A stretch of 36,658 bases of DNA from Acidimicrobiaceae bacterium. Lineage in GTDB: Bacteria > Actinomycetota > Acidimicrobiia > Acidimicrobiales > Ilumatobacteraceae. Shown in pieces: positions 1 through 7,995 of the stretch; positions within the stretch are counted from its first letter, which is position 1, and each line of letters begins with the position of its first letter. The translations under genes and the position numbers were made by a program. The notes beneath the pieces are model-generated. The model was not told where the DNA came from and ran no database searches. It saw only the letters and a program-made list of their open reading frames with translations. The stretch spans positions 1-36,658 of the forward strand of contig CANNMD010000007.1 of assembly GCA_947505655.1 (NCBI GenBank), written 5' to 3'.

Positions 1-9
1 AGCAGGGCA

Positions 10-1731
10 ATGTTCGATCTCATCGTTTCAGGTGGCACGGTGATCGATGGCACCGGTGCCGCAGCAGTGGTTGCCGACATCGGTGTGCGCGATGGCCGCA
101 TCGTTGCGATCGGAACAATCACCGACTCAGCCGCCGAAGTGTTCGATGCCACTGGCCTCGTTGTTGCTCCGGGCATCGTCGATCCGAACACGCACTACGA
201 CGCTCAGTTGCTGTGGGATCCCACCGCAAGCCCATCGAGCAACCATGGCGCCACCACAGTCATCGGTGGCAACTGTGGTTTCACGCTGGCGCCCTTGCTT
301 CCGGGTGATGCCGACTATCTGCGCAAGATGATGGCCAAGGTCGAGGGCATGCCGCTCGCTGCGCTCGAACACGGCACCGACTGGAGCTGGGAAACCTTCG
401 CCGACTATCTCGGTCGCCTTGAGGGCAACATCTCCGTGAACGCAGGGTTCCTTGTTGGACACTGCGCGATCCGTCGCTACGTGATGGGTGGCGAAGCCGT
501 TGGCAGCGCTGCCGACCCCGCCCAGGTCGAGGCCATGCGCGCCGAGTTGGCTGCCGCAATTCGCGCTGGTGCGCTCGGGTTTTCGTTTACCAACAGCACG
601 TCGCACAGCGACGGCGAGGGCGAGCCTGTCGCCAGTCGTTGGGCAACCCCCGACGAACTCATTGCGCTCTGCGAAGAGACAGGCATGCATGAGGGCACCA
701 CGCTCGAGGGCATCGTGCCCGGCTGCCTCGATCAGTTTGCCGACGACGAAATCGAACTGCTTGCGCGGATGAGCGCCGCTGCCAATCGTCCGATGAACTG
801 GAACGTGCTGTCAGTCGACTCGCGTGTTCCCGAGCGCGTGCCACGCCAGGTGCTTGCCAGCGATCGCGCCGCCGAACTTGGCGGTCGTGTGGTGGCGCTC
901 ACCATGCCGGTGCAGGTTCCCATGAACATGAGCTTCGCAACGTTCTGCGGTCTGTGGCTCATCCCGGGTTGGCAGCAGGTGCTCGGTGTTCCCGTGGCCG
1001 AGCGCGTCGCTCGGCTCAACGATGCCGATACCCGCGTGCGTCTACTCGAGCTCTCGCAGTCGCCGGCTGCGGGCGTGTTCCGTCGTCTCGCCGACTGGAG
1101 CGAGTACGTCATCGGCGATACCTACTCAGCGGCCAACGAGGGTCTCAAGGGTCGCATCGTCAAAGACATCGCGGCCGAGCGCGGGTGCAGCAACTTCGGC
1201 ACCTTGCTCGACATCGTGTGCGCCGACGACTGCCGCACCGTGTTGTGGCCAACCCCGCAAGACGACGACGACGAGTCATGGCGGATGCGTGCCGAGCTCT
1301 GGAATGACCCGCGGGCCATGATCGGCGGCAGCGATGCTGGCGCCCATCTCGACCGTATGTGCGGAGCGCCGTATCCCACTCGCTTCCTGGCCGACTGCAT
1401 TCGCGGGCGTCAGTTGATCTCGGTCGAGCGGGCGGTGCAGTTGATGACATCGGCGCCAGCCGAGTTGTTTGGTCTACGCGATCGCGGCGTGCTGCGCGAG
1501 GGCGCACTCGCCGACATCTTCATCTTCGACCCCGCCACCGTCGATAGCGATCAGGCTGCGTTGGTCGTCGACCTGCCGGGCGACTCTGCTCGACTCACTG
1601 CAGGCTCGCAGGGCGTGGCCCGCGTGTTTGTGAACGGCGTGTCGATCATCGAGAATGGTCAACCCACCGGGGCAACTCCCGGAACCGTGCTGCACAGTGG
1701 GCGCGACACACAAACCGTTACTGCACGCTGA
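10..1731 (+). CDS. D-aminoacylase-type amidohydrolase (amidohydrolase superfamily)
   Basis: 573 aa, full length for the N-acyl-D-amino-acid deacylase / amidohydrolase-3 group. The N-terminal beta-sandwich strand (MFDLIVSGGTVIDGTG) and the block ending in GGNCGF (Cys89, the usual metal-bridging Cys) are clear, and IGGSDAGAHLD near residues 438-448 carries the catalytic-type Asp442. The first metal motif, normally HTHYD, reads NTHYD here (Asn60, His62), so one expected metal ligand is replaced. Known family members hydrolyse N-acyl amino acids or cyclic amides, but many actinobacterial members have no assigned substrate, so the reaction is open. It is cytoplasmic, with no signal peptide. Its TGA stop lies within TGAAGGG, the ribosome site of the next gene, so the two are probably cotranscribed. 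Only nine bases precede the ATG in this window, so an upstream start cannot be excluded. Confidence 0.85.
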   Translation: MFDLIVSGGTVIDGTGAAAVVADIGVRDGRIVAIGTITDSAAEVFDATGLVVAPGIVDPNTHYDAQLLWDPTASPSSNHGATTVIGGNCGFTLAPLLPGDADYLRKMMAKVEGMPLAALEHGTDWSWETFADYLGRLEGNISVNAGFLVGHCAIRRYVMGGEAVGSAADPAQVEAMRAELAAAIRAGALGFSFTNSTSHSDGEGEPVASRWATPDELIALCEETGMHEGTTLEGIVPGCLDQFADDEIELLARMSAAANRPMNWNVLSVDSRVPERVPRQVLASDRAAELGGRVVALTMPVQVPMNMSFATFCGLWLIPGWQQVLGVPVAERVARLNDADTRVRLLELSQSPAAGVFRRLADWSEYVIGDTYSAANEGLKGRIVKDIAAERGCSNFGTLLDIVCADDCRTVLWPTPQDDDDESWRMRAELWNDPRAMIGGSDAGAHLDRMCGAPYPTRFLADCIRGRQLISVERAVQLMTSAPAELFGLRDRGVLREGALADIFIFDPATVDSDQAALVVDLPGDSARLTAGSQGVARVFVNGVSIIENGQPTGATPGTVLHSGRDTQTVTAR

Positions 1732-1738
1732 AGGGCGC

Positions 1739-2560
1739 ATGATGACCGATACCGATGACCTCCTGTACAGCTGCGAAGACGGCATTGCCCGCATCACGCT
1801 CAACCGTCCCGATGCCGCCAACGCGCTCACGCCCGATCAGCGCAACCATCTGATCGAACTCTTCGAAGCGGCCAGCGGCGATCTCAATGTGCGAGTCGTT
1901 GTGCTCACCGCAAACGGCAAGCACTTTTGCACCGGCGCCGATTTGCGTGTCTCACGCATCCCCGAGTCGCCACGCCCCGAAGGTGCGCCAGAGCGAACAA
2001 TGGGCGATGTCGGTCGCAACATCAAGCGCGGCGCACAGCGTCTCGTGAGCAGCATTCTCGATTGCGAGAAGCCGGTCATTTGTGCTGTCAACGGAACCGC
2101 TGCGGGCATTGGTGCTCACATCGCGCTGGCGTGCGACCTCATCATTGCGGCCGATACCAGCCGCTTCATCGAGGTCTTCGTGCGTCGTGGCATTACGCCC
2201 GATGGCGGCGGCGCCTACTTGCTCCCGCGCATGATTGGTTTAGCCAAGGCCAAAGAGTTGATCTTCCTCGGCGACGATCTTTCGGCCACCGACGCCGAGC
2301 GCATTGGCTTGATCAACAAAGTGGTGCCCGCTGCCGACCTCGCCGATGCTGCCACCGAGTGGGCAGCACGTTTGGCAAATGGCCCTACCAAGGCCGTGTC
2401 GTTGGCGAAGTGGTTGCTCAACCGTTCGCTCGACAGCGACCGCAAGGCTGCGTTCGAAGACGAAGCGTGGGCGCAAGAGTTGGCCAGTCAGACCGAAGAC
2501 TTCAAAGAAGGCGTCGCGGCGTTTATCGAACGCCGTGAGGTTCAGTTCCGCGGCTGGTAG
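1739..2560 (+). CDS. Enoyl-CoA hydratase/isomerase-family (crotonase fold) protein, catalytic glutamates absent
   Basis: 273 aa with the crotonase hallmarks: the oxyanion-hole block HFCTGADL (about residues 62-69), NGTAAGIGAHIALACD (118-133) and FVRRGITPDGGGAYLLPR (147-164). Ungapped alignment from memory with the rat hydratase places His127 where Glu144 sits and Phe147 where Glu164 sits, so neither classical hydratase acid/base is present. It should bind an acyl-CoA but may act as an isomerase, hydrolase or other crotonase. ATG at 1739 and ATG at 1742 are both possible; AAGGG at 1731-1735 is better spaced for 1742. A longer in-frame start at 1655 would overlap the upstream gene and is less likely. 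The 3' end overlaps the convergent molybdoenzyme gene by 19 bases. Confidence 0.85.
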   Translation: MMTDTDDLLYSCEDGIARITLNRPDAANALTPDQRNHLIELFEAASGDLNVRVVVLTANGKHFCTGADLRVSRIPESPRPEGAPERTMGDVGRNIKRGAQRLVSSILDCEKPVICAVNGTAAGIGAHIALACDLIIAADTSRFIEVFVRRGITPDGGGAYLLPRMIGLAKAKELIFLGDDLSATDAERIGLINKVVPAADLADAATEWAARLANGPTKAVSLAKWLLNRSLDSDRKAAFEDEAWAQELASQTEDFKEGVAAFIERREVQFRGW

Positions 2561-4635
2561 GCGCTGATCCGCACGCGGTTGTCGTGATACACGGCGCCGG
2601 CGCCCATATCGCTGTCGCGTTCGGCCACGGTGACATTCACTGAGTGGCCATCGCTAAACACTTTGGTCCATGCGCCTTTGGCGGTGACCGCAACTCCGGG
2701 GCGAGCCGCAGGGCCAACGGCGAGACGAGCAACGAACGAGCCGCGCCCGTTGCTCACCGACACGAGCTCGCCATGCACGAGTTCTTGCCGCCTTGCGTCG
2801 TGCTCGCACACGGTGACTGTGGGTTCGCCGCTGCGCTCGATGTTGCGGTCGATGCCAGCGAAGACCGAGTTCACATAGAAGTGGCTGGCTGGCGAAACGA
2901 GGGCGAAGGTTCCGGGCTCGTCGGTTGCTGCCTCGCTGGGTGGCCGAAAATTTGGAAGGCGTCCGTGGCCGTCGCGCTCGGCGCGATCTGACGCGAACTC
3001 GAACCGACCCGATGCAGTAGCGAAGCGTGTTGCGAACGGCGAGTAGGCCTCGGTGCCAGGAATGCGGAGCCAACCCGCGGCGCGCAATTCGGCCACGCCA
3101 ATGCCGGCCTCGCGCCACAGCGGAGCATCCAACAGATCGGCCGCCAGCTCAAGATCGGTAGCAAACAGTGCGGGTTCGGTGAGACCCATTGCCGTAGCGA
3201 GGCGACGCATAAACTCGGTCTTGCTGAGGCACTCGCCGGGTGGCTGAACCGCTGGTTCGTTCCAGTTGAGATACAGGTGCCCGAACGACTCCATGATCTC
3301 GGTGTGTTCGGTCTGCAAGGTAGATGGCAGCAGGAGATCGGCGTAGGCCGCGGTGTCGGTCTGATACGCATCGAACACCACGGTGAACAGGTCGTCGCGT
3401 GACAGTTGCTCGCGCACCAAGCGTTGGTCGGGGTTCGACACCATTGGGTTAGCGCCCATCACGAACAACGCCTTCACGTTCGCGTCGGTTCGCTGCAGCT
3501 CGCGGCCCAATCGGGTCATCACCAAGGTCTGACGTTCGCCGGTGCGCAGGTCGGGTCGAGACAGCTTGTAGCCGTTGAGCATGTACGCATCAGACGTGCT
3601 GTAGACGAGCCCGCCGCCGGGTCGCCCGTAGTCGCCGGTGAGTGCGGGCAGGCACGAGATCACCCGCGCGGTCTGGCCGCCATGCCTGTGGCGTTGCATG
3701 CCCTGGCCGAGCTTGATGGCCATTGGCCGCGTGGTCGCCATGCGCTTACCGAGATCGATAATGACCTCGGCAGGTATGTCGCAGATCTCGGCGACGCGAC
3801 TGGGTGAGTAGTCGACCAGCGAGTCCTCAAACGCTGCCCAACCCGAAGTGCGGTCAGCGAGAAAGTGACTATCGACGCCTTCGTTGGCGATCACATGGCA
3901 CAGGCCCAGCGCGAGCGCTGCGTCGGTACCGACGCGCGGAGCGATGTGTTGATCGGACCGCTCGGCTGTGCGGTGCCGTACAGGGTCGATAGCCACCACG
4001 TATGCGCCGTCGACGCGGGCTTGCTCGATGAACGGCCAGAGGTGCTGATTCGAGGTAAGTGTGTTTGAGCCCCACAAGACAATGAGCTTCGAGCGCACGA
4101 TGTCTTCGGGGTCCATGCCGGCGGCCGACCCCGAGCTATAGCTCATCCCGAGGTGACCCGAGATCGAGCAGATGCTGGTGTGGTGACGTGCCGCACCGAT
4201 GGCGTTCCAGAAGCGGTGTGGTGCCCCGCAACCCTGCAGGTAGCCAACGGTGCCGGTGCCGTCGAACGGCCAGATCGAGTCGCCGCCGTGCTCGGCGATA
4301 ATGCCACTGAGCTTGGTAGCCATCGTGGTGAGCGCTTCGTCCCACGAGATGCGTTCGAACTGCGCCGAGCCCTTGGGACCCACCCGTTTCATTGGGTGCA
4401 ACAGCCGCGAAGGGTCGTTGCTGAACTCGAGATACGGGTTCACCTTCACGCACAGCCCGCCGCGGGTGTGTGGATGATCGGCGTTGCCGCGCAGTTTCAC
4501 TGCTTGACCGTTGTCGTCCACCGTGACGACCCAGCTGCACGCATCTGGGCAATCGAGGGGACAGGCTCCAATGACGTCGGTTGGCACGCAGTCATCGTTG
4601 CTCGGGCATCGCTGAATTGCAACCGTATTCGCCAC
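2542..4635 (-). CDS. Molybdopterin-dependent oxidoreductase (DMSO-reductase superfamily, FdhF/BisC-like)
   Basis: 697 aa, a typical length for single-subunit molybdopterin oxidoreductases. An N-terminal [4Fe-4S] motif is visible: Cys25-x3-Cys29-x3-Cys33-x28-Cys62 (GACPLDCPDAC ... GGLCVK). MGD-binding blocks follow (VLWGSNT, KLGQGMQRHRHGG, FVMGANPMVSNPD), as does the C-terminal molydopterin dinucleotide-binding domain (FALVSPASHFYVNS, VSNGRGSF). There is no Tat signal, so the protein should be cytoplasmic. I could not fix the Mo-ligand residue; the region TSICSISG is Thr/Ser/Cys-rich. The substrate is unknown: formate dehydrogenase-like enzymes and steroid or hydroxyl dehydrogenating members share this architecture. 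The start is GTG at 4635, divergent from the FadD17-like gene with only 21 bases between the starts. The tail overlaps the convergent crotonase gene. Confidence 0.88.
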   Translation of the reverse strand: MANTVAIQRCPSNDDCVPTDVIGACPLDCPDACSWVVTVDDNGQAVKLRGNADHPHTRGGLCVKVNPYLEFSNDPSRLLHPMKRVGPKGSAQFERISWDEALTTMATKLSGIIAEHGGDSIWPFDGTGTVGYLQGCGAPHRFWNAIGAARHHTSICSISGHLGMSYSSGSAAGMDPEDIVRSKLIVLWGSNTLTSNQHLWPFIEQARVDGAYVVAIDPVRHRTAERSDQHIAPRVGTDAALALGLCHVIANEGVDSHFLADRTSGWAAFEDSLVDYSPSRVAEICDIPAEVIIDLGKRMATTRPMAIKLGQGMQRHRHGGQTARVISCLPALTGDYGRPGGGLVYSTSDAYMLNGYKLSRPDLRTGERQTLVMTRLGRELQRTDANVKALFVMGANPMVSNPDQRLVREQLSRDDLFTVVFDAYQTDTAAYADLLLPSTLQTEHTEIMESFGHLYLNWNEPAVQPPGECLSKTEFMRRLATAMGLTEPALFATDLELAADLLDAPLWREAGIGVAELRAAGWLRIPGTEAYSPFATRFATASGRFEFASDRAERDGHGRLPNFRPPSEAATDEPGTFALVSPASHFYVNSVFAGIDRNIERSGEPTVTVCEHDARRQELVHGELVSVSNGRGSFVARLAVGPAARPGVAVTAKGAWTKVFSDGHSVNVTVAERDSDMGAGAVYHDNRVRISAYQPRN

Positions 4636-4656
4636 GCTGACGTAACATCACTCATC
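4636..4656. promoter_or_regulatory. 21-bp divergent start-to-start gap, possible leaderless promoters
   Basis: Two GTG starts face away from each other here (4635 on minus, 4657 on plus). There is no room for both a promoter and a ribosome-binding site. TAACAT at 4643-4648 is a fair -10 for the plus gene and would put the transcript start within a few bases of its GTG. I see no Shine-Dalgarno sequence on either side. Leaderless transcription of one or both genes is the simplest reading, as is common in actinobacteria; this is inference. Confidence 0.35.
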
Positions 4657-6300
4657 GTGCCAACGTTTGCCGATCACGTTCTTGCCCGCGCCGACGACGA
4701 CCGTCCGGCGGTGTTGTTCGAGGACACGGTTATCACCTACCGAGAGTGGGTCGCACAATGTGCGGCTCGGGCCGCGCTGTTCACACAGATGCGCCAAGAC
4801 GGTCCGCCACACATTGGGGTGTTGCTCGAAAACGTTCCCGACTTCACAATGTGGCTCGGTGCAGCAGCGCTCGTTGGCGCCACTGTGGTGGGTATCAACC
4901 CCACCCGACGCGGCGCCGAACTCGCTCGCGACATCACGTTCACGGGGTGTCAGATCGTGATCACCGAACCGAGCCAAGTGCATCTGCTCGATGGCCTCGA
5001 TCTTGGGGCAGCGAATAATCGTGTGCTCGTGGTCGACACCCCCGAGTACGCCGCAGCGCTGGCGCCTCATCGCGGCGCCGATGCAGTTGCCGCCGACTAT
5101 CCACCCGAGACGCAGTTCTTGTTGCTGTTCACCAGTGGCACCAGCGGCGCGCCCAAAGCAGTCATCACCTCGCACGGGCGCTTGCACAATGTTGCGGGTT
5201 CGATGATGGGGCTTACGGCACTCTGTGAAACCGACGTCACCTACATCTCGATGCCGTTGTTTCACAGCAACGCATTGTTCACAGCGTGGGCGCCCAGCCT
5301 GGTTTCCGGTGCCGCGGTGGCGCTGCGGCGCACCTTTAGCGCCAGCGGTTTCCTGCCCGACGTGCGCCGATTCAACGCCACGTACTTCAACTATGTGGGC
5401 AAGCCGTTGGCCTATGTGTTGGCCACGCCAGAACTGCCCGACGACGCCGACAATCCATTGGTGCGCGGCTACGGCAATGAAGCCGCCGAGAGCGATCTGG
5501 CGCGGTTCGCCGAGCGCTTTGGCTGCCGGCTCAGCGATGGCTACGGCCAAACCGAAACCGGTGCTTCTATCATTCGCGTTCCTGGCATGCCCCAAGGTGC
5601 GCTCGGTGTTGGTGCGCCCACTATTCGGGTGCTCAATGCCGACACTGGTCTCGAGTGCCCGCGCGCCGAGTTCGACGACAGCGGCAAGCTACTGAACTCC
5701 GATGAGGCAATTGGCGAGATCGTCAACGGAACCCGCGGCACGTTTGAGGGCTACTGGAATAACCCTGAGGCCGACGCCGAGCGCCTGCGCGACGGCGCGT
5801 ACTGGACAGGCGACTTGGCTTACCGCGACGCCGAAGGATTCTTCTATTTCGCGGGCCGCAGCGCCGATTGGATTCGCGTCGATGGCGAGAACTTCTCGGG
5901 CGCCCCCATCGAACGAATCTTGATGCGTTACCCCGGCGTGGTGCTGGCGGCGGCCTACGGAGTGCCCGATGCCGAGATCGGTGACCGGGTGATGATCGCC
6001 CTGCAACTCACCGACGCAACAGCGTTCGATCCAGTTGCATTTGCAACTTTCTTGTCAGAGCAATCTGATCTGGGCTCGAAGTGGGCGCCTACCTATGTGC
6101 GTATCGTCACCGATTTCCCGATGACGCAGACCAATAAGATCCTCAAGCGCGAACTCGTGAAAGAGCAGTGGCGGGTGAACGACGAATTGTGGTTCAGGCC
6201 CGGCAAAGAACTCGCGTATCGGCGTTTCGCGGTGGCCGATGCCGACGCGTTGCGTGAAGCGGTGCATCGTGCCGGTCGCGGTCATCTCATCGGCGAGTAG
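4657..6300 (+). CDS. fadD17: FadD17-like acyl-CoA synthetase
   Basis: 547 aa adenylate-forming ligase. ATP P-loop TSGTSGAPK (residues 159-167), A5 motif DGYGQTE (294-300), TGDLAYRD with Asp386, and C-terminal adenylation Lys494 in TQTNKILKR. The wording throughout (SMPLFHSNA, NYVGKPLAYVLATPELPDDADNP, FAGRSADWIRVDGEN) closely follows mycobacterial FadD17 as I remember it. FadD17 activates the short (C5) cholesterol side-chain carboxylate to its CoA thioester. The exact substrate here is inferred. The GTG at 4657 is chosen because the ligase fold starts directly after it; the longer reading back to 4153 is antisense to the molybdoenzyme gene and unlike ligases. It converges on its paralogue with 18 bases between stops. 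Confidence 0.88.
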   Translation: MPTFADHVLARADDDRPAVLFEDTVITYREWVAQCAARAALFTQMRQDGPPHIGVLLENVPDFTMWLGAAALVGATVVGINPTRRGAELARDITFTGCQIVITEPSQVHLLDGLDLGAANNRVLVVDTPEYAAALAPHRGADAVAADYPPETQFLLLFTSGTSGAPKAVITSHGRLHNVAGSMMGLTALCETDVTYISMPLFHSNALFTAWAPSLVSGAAVALRRTFSASGFLPDVRRFNATYFNYVGKPLAYVLATPELPDDADNPLVRGYGNEAAESDLARFAERFGCRLSDGYGQTETGASIIRVPGMPQGALGVGAPTIRVLNADTGLECPRAEFDDSGKLLNSDEAIGEIVNGTRGTFEGYWNNPEADAERLRDGAYWTGDLAYRDAEGFFYFAGRSADWIRVDGENFSGAPIERILMRYPGVVLAAAYGVPDAEIGDRVMIALQLTDATAFDPVAFATFLSEQSDLGSKWAPTYVRIVTDFPMTQTNKILKRELVKEQWRVNDELWFRPGKELAYRRFAVADADALREAVHRAGRGHLIGE

Positions 6301-6318
6301 CACCCGCTGTAGGTGGCC

Positions 6319-7995
6319 TTAGCTGATCGGGTTCGGGCGAGGCAAGAACTCTGACCGGCCATGCTCGGCGAATTCGGCGGTCAGCGCAGCTGCGTCTGTA
6401 ACGGTGAACCTGCGATATGCCTGCCCTCGTTCGGGTTGCCACCAGACATCGTCGGTGGTTGCCCAGCCAACAGAACGCAACGGTTGCTTGTTGACCTTGT
6501 TGTTCGCTGTAAGCGGCATATCGGTGACGAGTCGCACGAAACGCGGCGCCCATTTCGTGCCGAGGTCGCGTTGCTCGGACAGGAAAGTTGCAAATGCAAC
6601 TGGATCAAATATGGCGCCGGGCTTCATCTCGATTGCGGCGGCCACTTGATCGCCGGTGCGTGGATCGGCAGTGGCGTATACGGCCACCATCACCACGCCA
6701 TCGAAGCGATGCAGAATGTTCTCGATGGGTGCTGCCGCGAAGTTCTCGCTGTCTACCCGCAACCAGTCGCTGCTGCGGCCGGCGAAATAGTAGAAGCCGT
6801 CGGCGTCAACGTAGGCAAGGTCACCGGTGAAGTACCAGCCATTGCGCAGACGATCGGAGGTGGCCTCGGTGTTGTTGTAATAGCCCTCGAAGATGCCGCC
6901 ACCAGCGCGGTTCACGATCTCGCCGATTGCTGTGTCGGCATTGATCAACATGCCGTGCTCGTCGAACCGAGCGAGCTCGCAGGGCAGGTGCGTGTTGGGG
7001 TCAACCACGGCGATATCGGCGCCGCCGTCGAGACGGGGAACGCCCAACGCGTTTGCTGGCGTGTCGGGAGTGCGCATGATGACAACCACGCTTTCGCTCG
7101 AGCCGTAGCCCTCGATGAGCGGGCACCCAAACCGTTCGAGAAAGCGCTGTCGATCTTGGGCGCTGGCCTCGGTGCCGAAACCGAGGCGCAGCTTGTGGCC
7201 ACGGTCGAATTCTGATGGCGGCTGGGCCAGCACGTAGGCCACTGTGCGGCCAACGTAGGTGAAATAGGTGCAGCCGTATTCGTGCGCGTCGCGCATGAAC
7301 TGGCTGGCCGAGAACCGACGGCGCAGCACCACGGTGGCACCCACCGCAAGCGACGGGGACCAACACGCCATCAGCGCGTTGCCGTGAAATAACGGCATCG
7401 AGCAATAGCTGATGTCGTCGCGGGTCACGCCGTAGCCGGCCGCTGCGCGAACCCCTGCCATGGCCATCCGTTCGGTGCTACAGACCACAGCTTTTGGTGC
7501 GCTGGTTGAGCCACTGGTGAAGAGCAAGAACAATGACGTCTCGCCGGACGGGTCGTGCTGGGGAAGATCGACCGTACCGAGAGAGGAGATGTTGCTCTGG
7601 TACTCGTTGCTATCGACAAGCCAAACCCGACCCGCGGCCGCGCCGAGATCGAGGCCATCGAGCAGCGACTGTTGCGCCGAGTCGGTGATGATCAGTTGGC
7701 AATCGGTATGGCGAATATCGCGAGCCAATTCGTCGCCGCGTCGGGTGGGGTTGATACCCACCAACGTGGCGCCCGCAAACGCGGCGCCTCCGGTGAGAAA
7801 CAGATACTCGGGAATGTTCTCAAGCAACACGCCGATGTGAAAGGGGCCCGACTGGCGCGATTTGAGCAACATCTCGCAGCGCACCGCACTGGCTTGTACG
7901 ACCTCGCGCCAGGTCCATGACGACTGCTCGAAGATGTAGCCCTGATGGTCGTCGTCGGCGCGTTCGCGTAGCAGCGAAGCAACCGTTGAGGTCAC
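6319..7995 (-). CDS. FadD17-like acyl-CoA synthetase, second paralogue
   Basis: 558 aa adenylate-forming ligase clearly related to the convergent gene at 4657-6300: both carry HIGVLLEN, GINPTRRG.ELARDI, SMPLFH.NA, FYYFAGRS or FFYFAGRS, and similar tails. The P-loop is TSGSTSAPK (160-168), with Ser where many ligases have the second Gly. The A5 motif is GYGSSE and the C-terminal lysine lies in TANNKVNK. Predicted role: CoA activation of a carboxylic acid for beta-oxidation, cytoplasmic. The GTG start overlaps the upstream amidohydrolase stop by 4 bases (7992-7995), so translation is probably coupled. It is the last gene of the 11235-6319 operon. Two diverged copies kept side by side suggest different acyl substrates. 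Confidence 0.88.
   Translation of the reverse strand: MTSTVASLLRERADDDHQGYIFEQSSWTWREVVQASAVRCEMLLKSRQSGPFHIGVLLENIPEYLFLTGGAAFAGATLVGINPTRRGDELARDIRHTDCQLIITDSAQQSLLDGLDLGAAAGRVWLVDSNEYQSNISSLGTVDLPQHDPSGETSLFLLFTSGSTSAPKAVVCSTERMAMAGVRAAAGYGVTRDDISYCSMPLFHGNALMACWSPSLAVGATVVLRRRFSASQFMRDAHEYGCTYFTYVGRTVAYVLAQPPSEFDRGHKLRLGFGTEASAQDRQRFLERFGCPLIEGYGSSESVVVIMRTPDTPANALGVPRLDGGADIAVVDPNTHLPCELARFDEHGMLINADTAIGEIVNRAGGGIFEGYYNNTEATSDRLRNGWYFTGDLAYVDADGFYYFAGRSSDWLRVDSENFAAAPIENILHRFDGVVMVAVYATADPRTGDQVAAAIEMKPGAIFDPVAFATFLSEQRDLGTKWAPRFVRLVTDMPLTANNKVNKQPLRSVGWATTDDVWWQPERGQAYRRFTVTDAAALTAEFAEHGRSEFLPRPNPIS

Noticed and set aside
2990-3010. Isolated TCTGACG half-site inside the molybdoenzyme gene
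   Set aside because: No matching second arm and located in coding sequence; expected by chance.
4153-4656. 168-codon N-terminal extension of the FadD17-like ligase
   Set aside because: It is antisense to the conserved iron-sulfur end of the molybdoenzyme and shows no ligase similarity; GTG 4657 fits the family start.
4648-5595. Minus-strand open frame of 315 codons inside the FadD17-like gene
   Set aside because: No family resemblance; the plus-strand ligase reads cleanly throughout.
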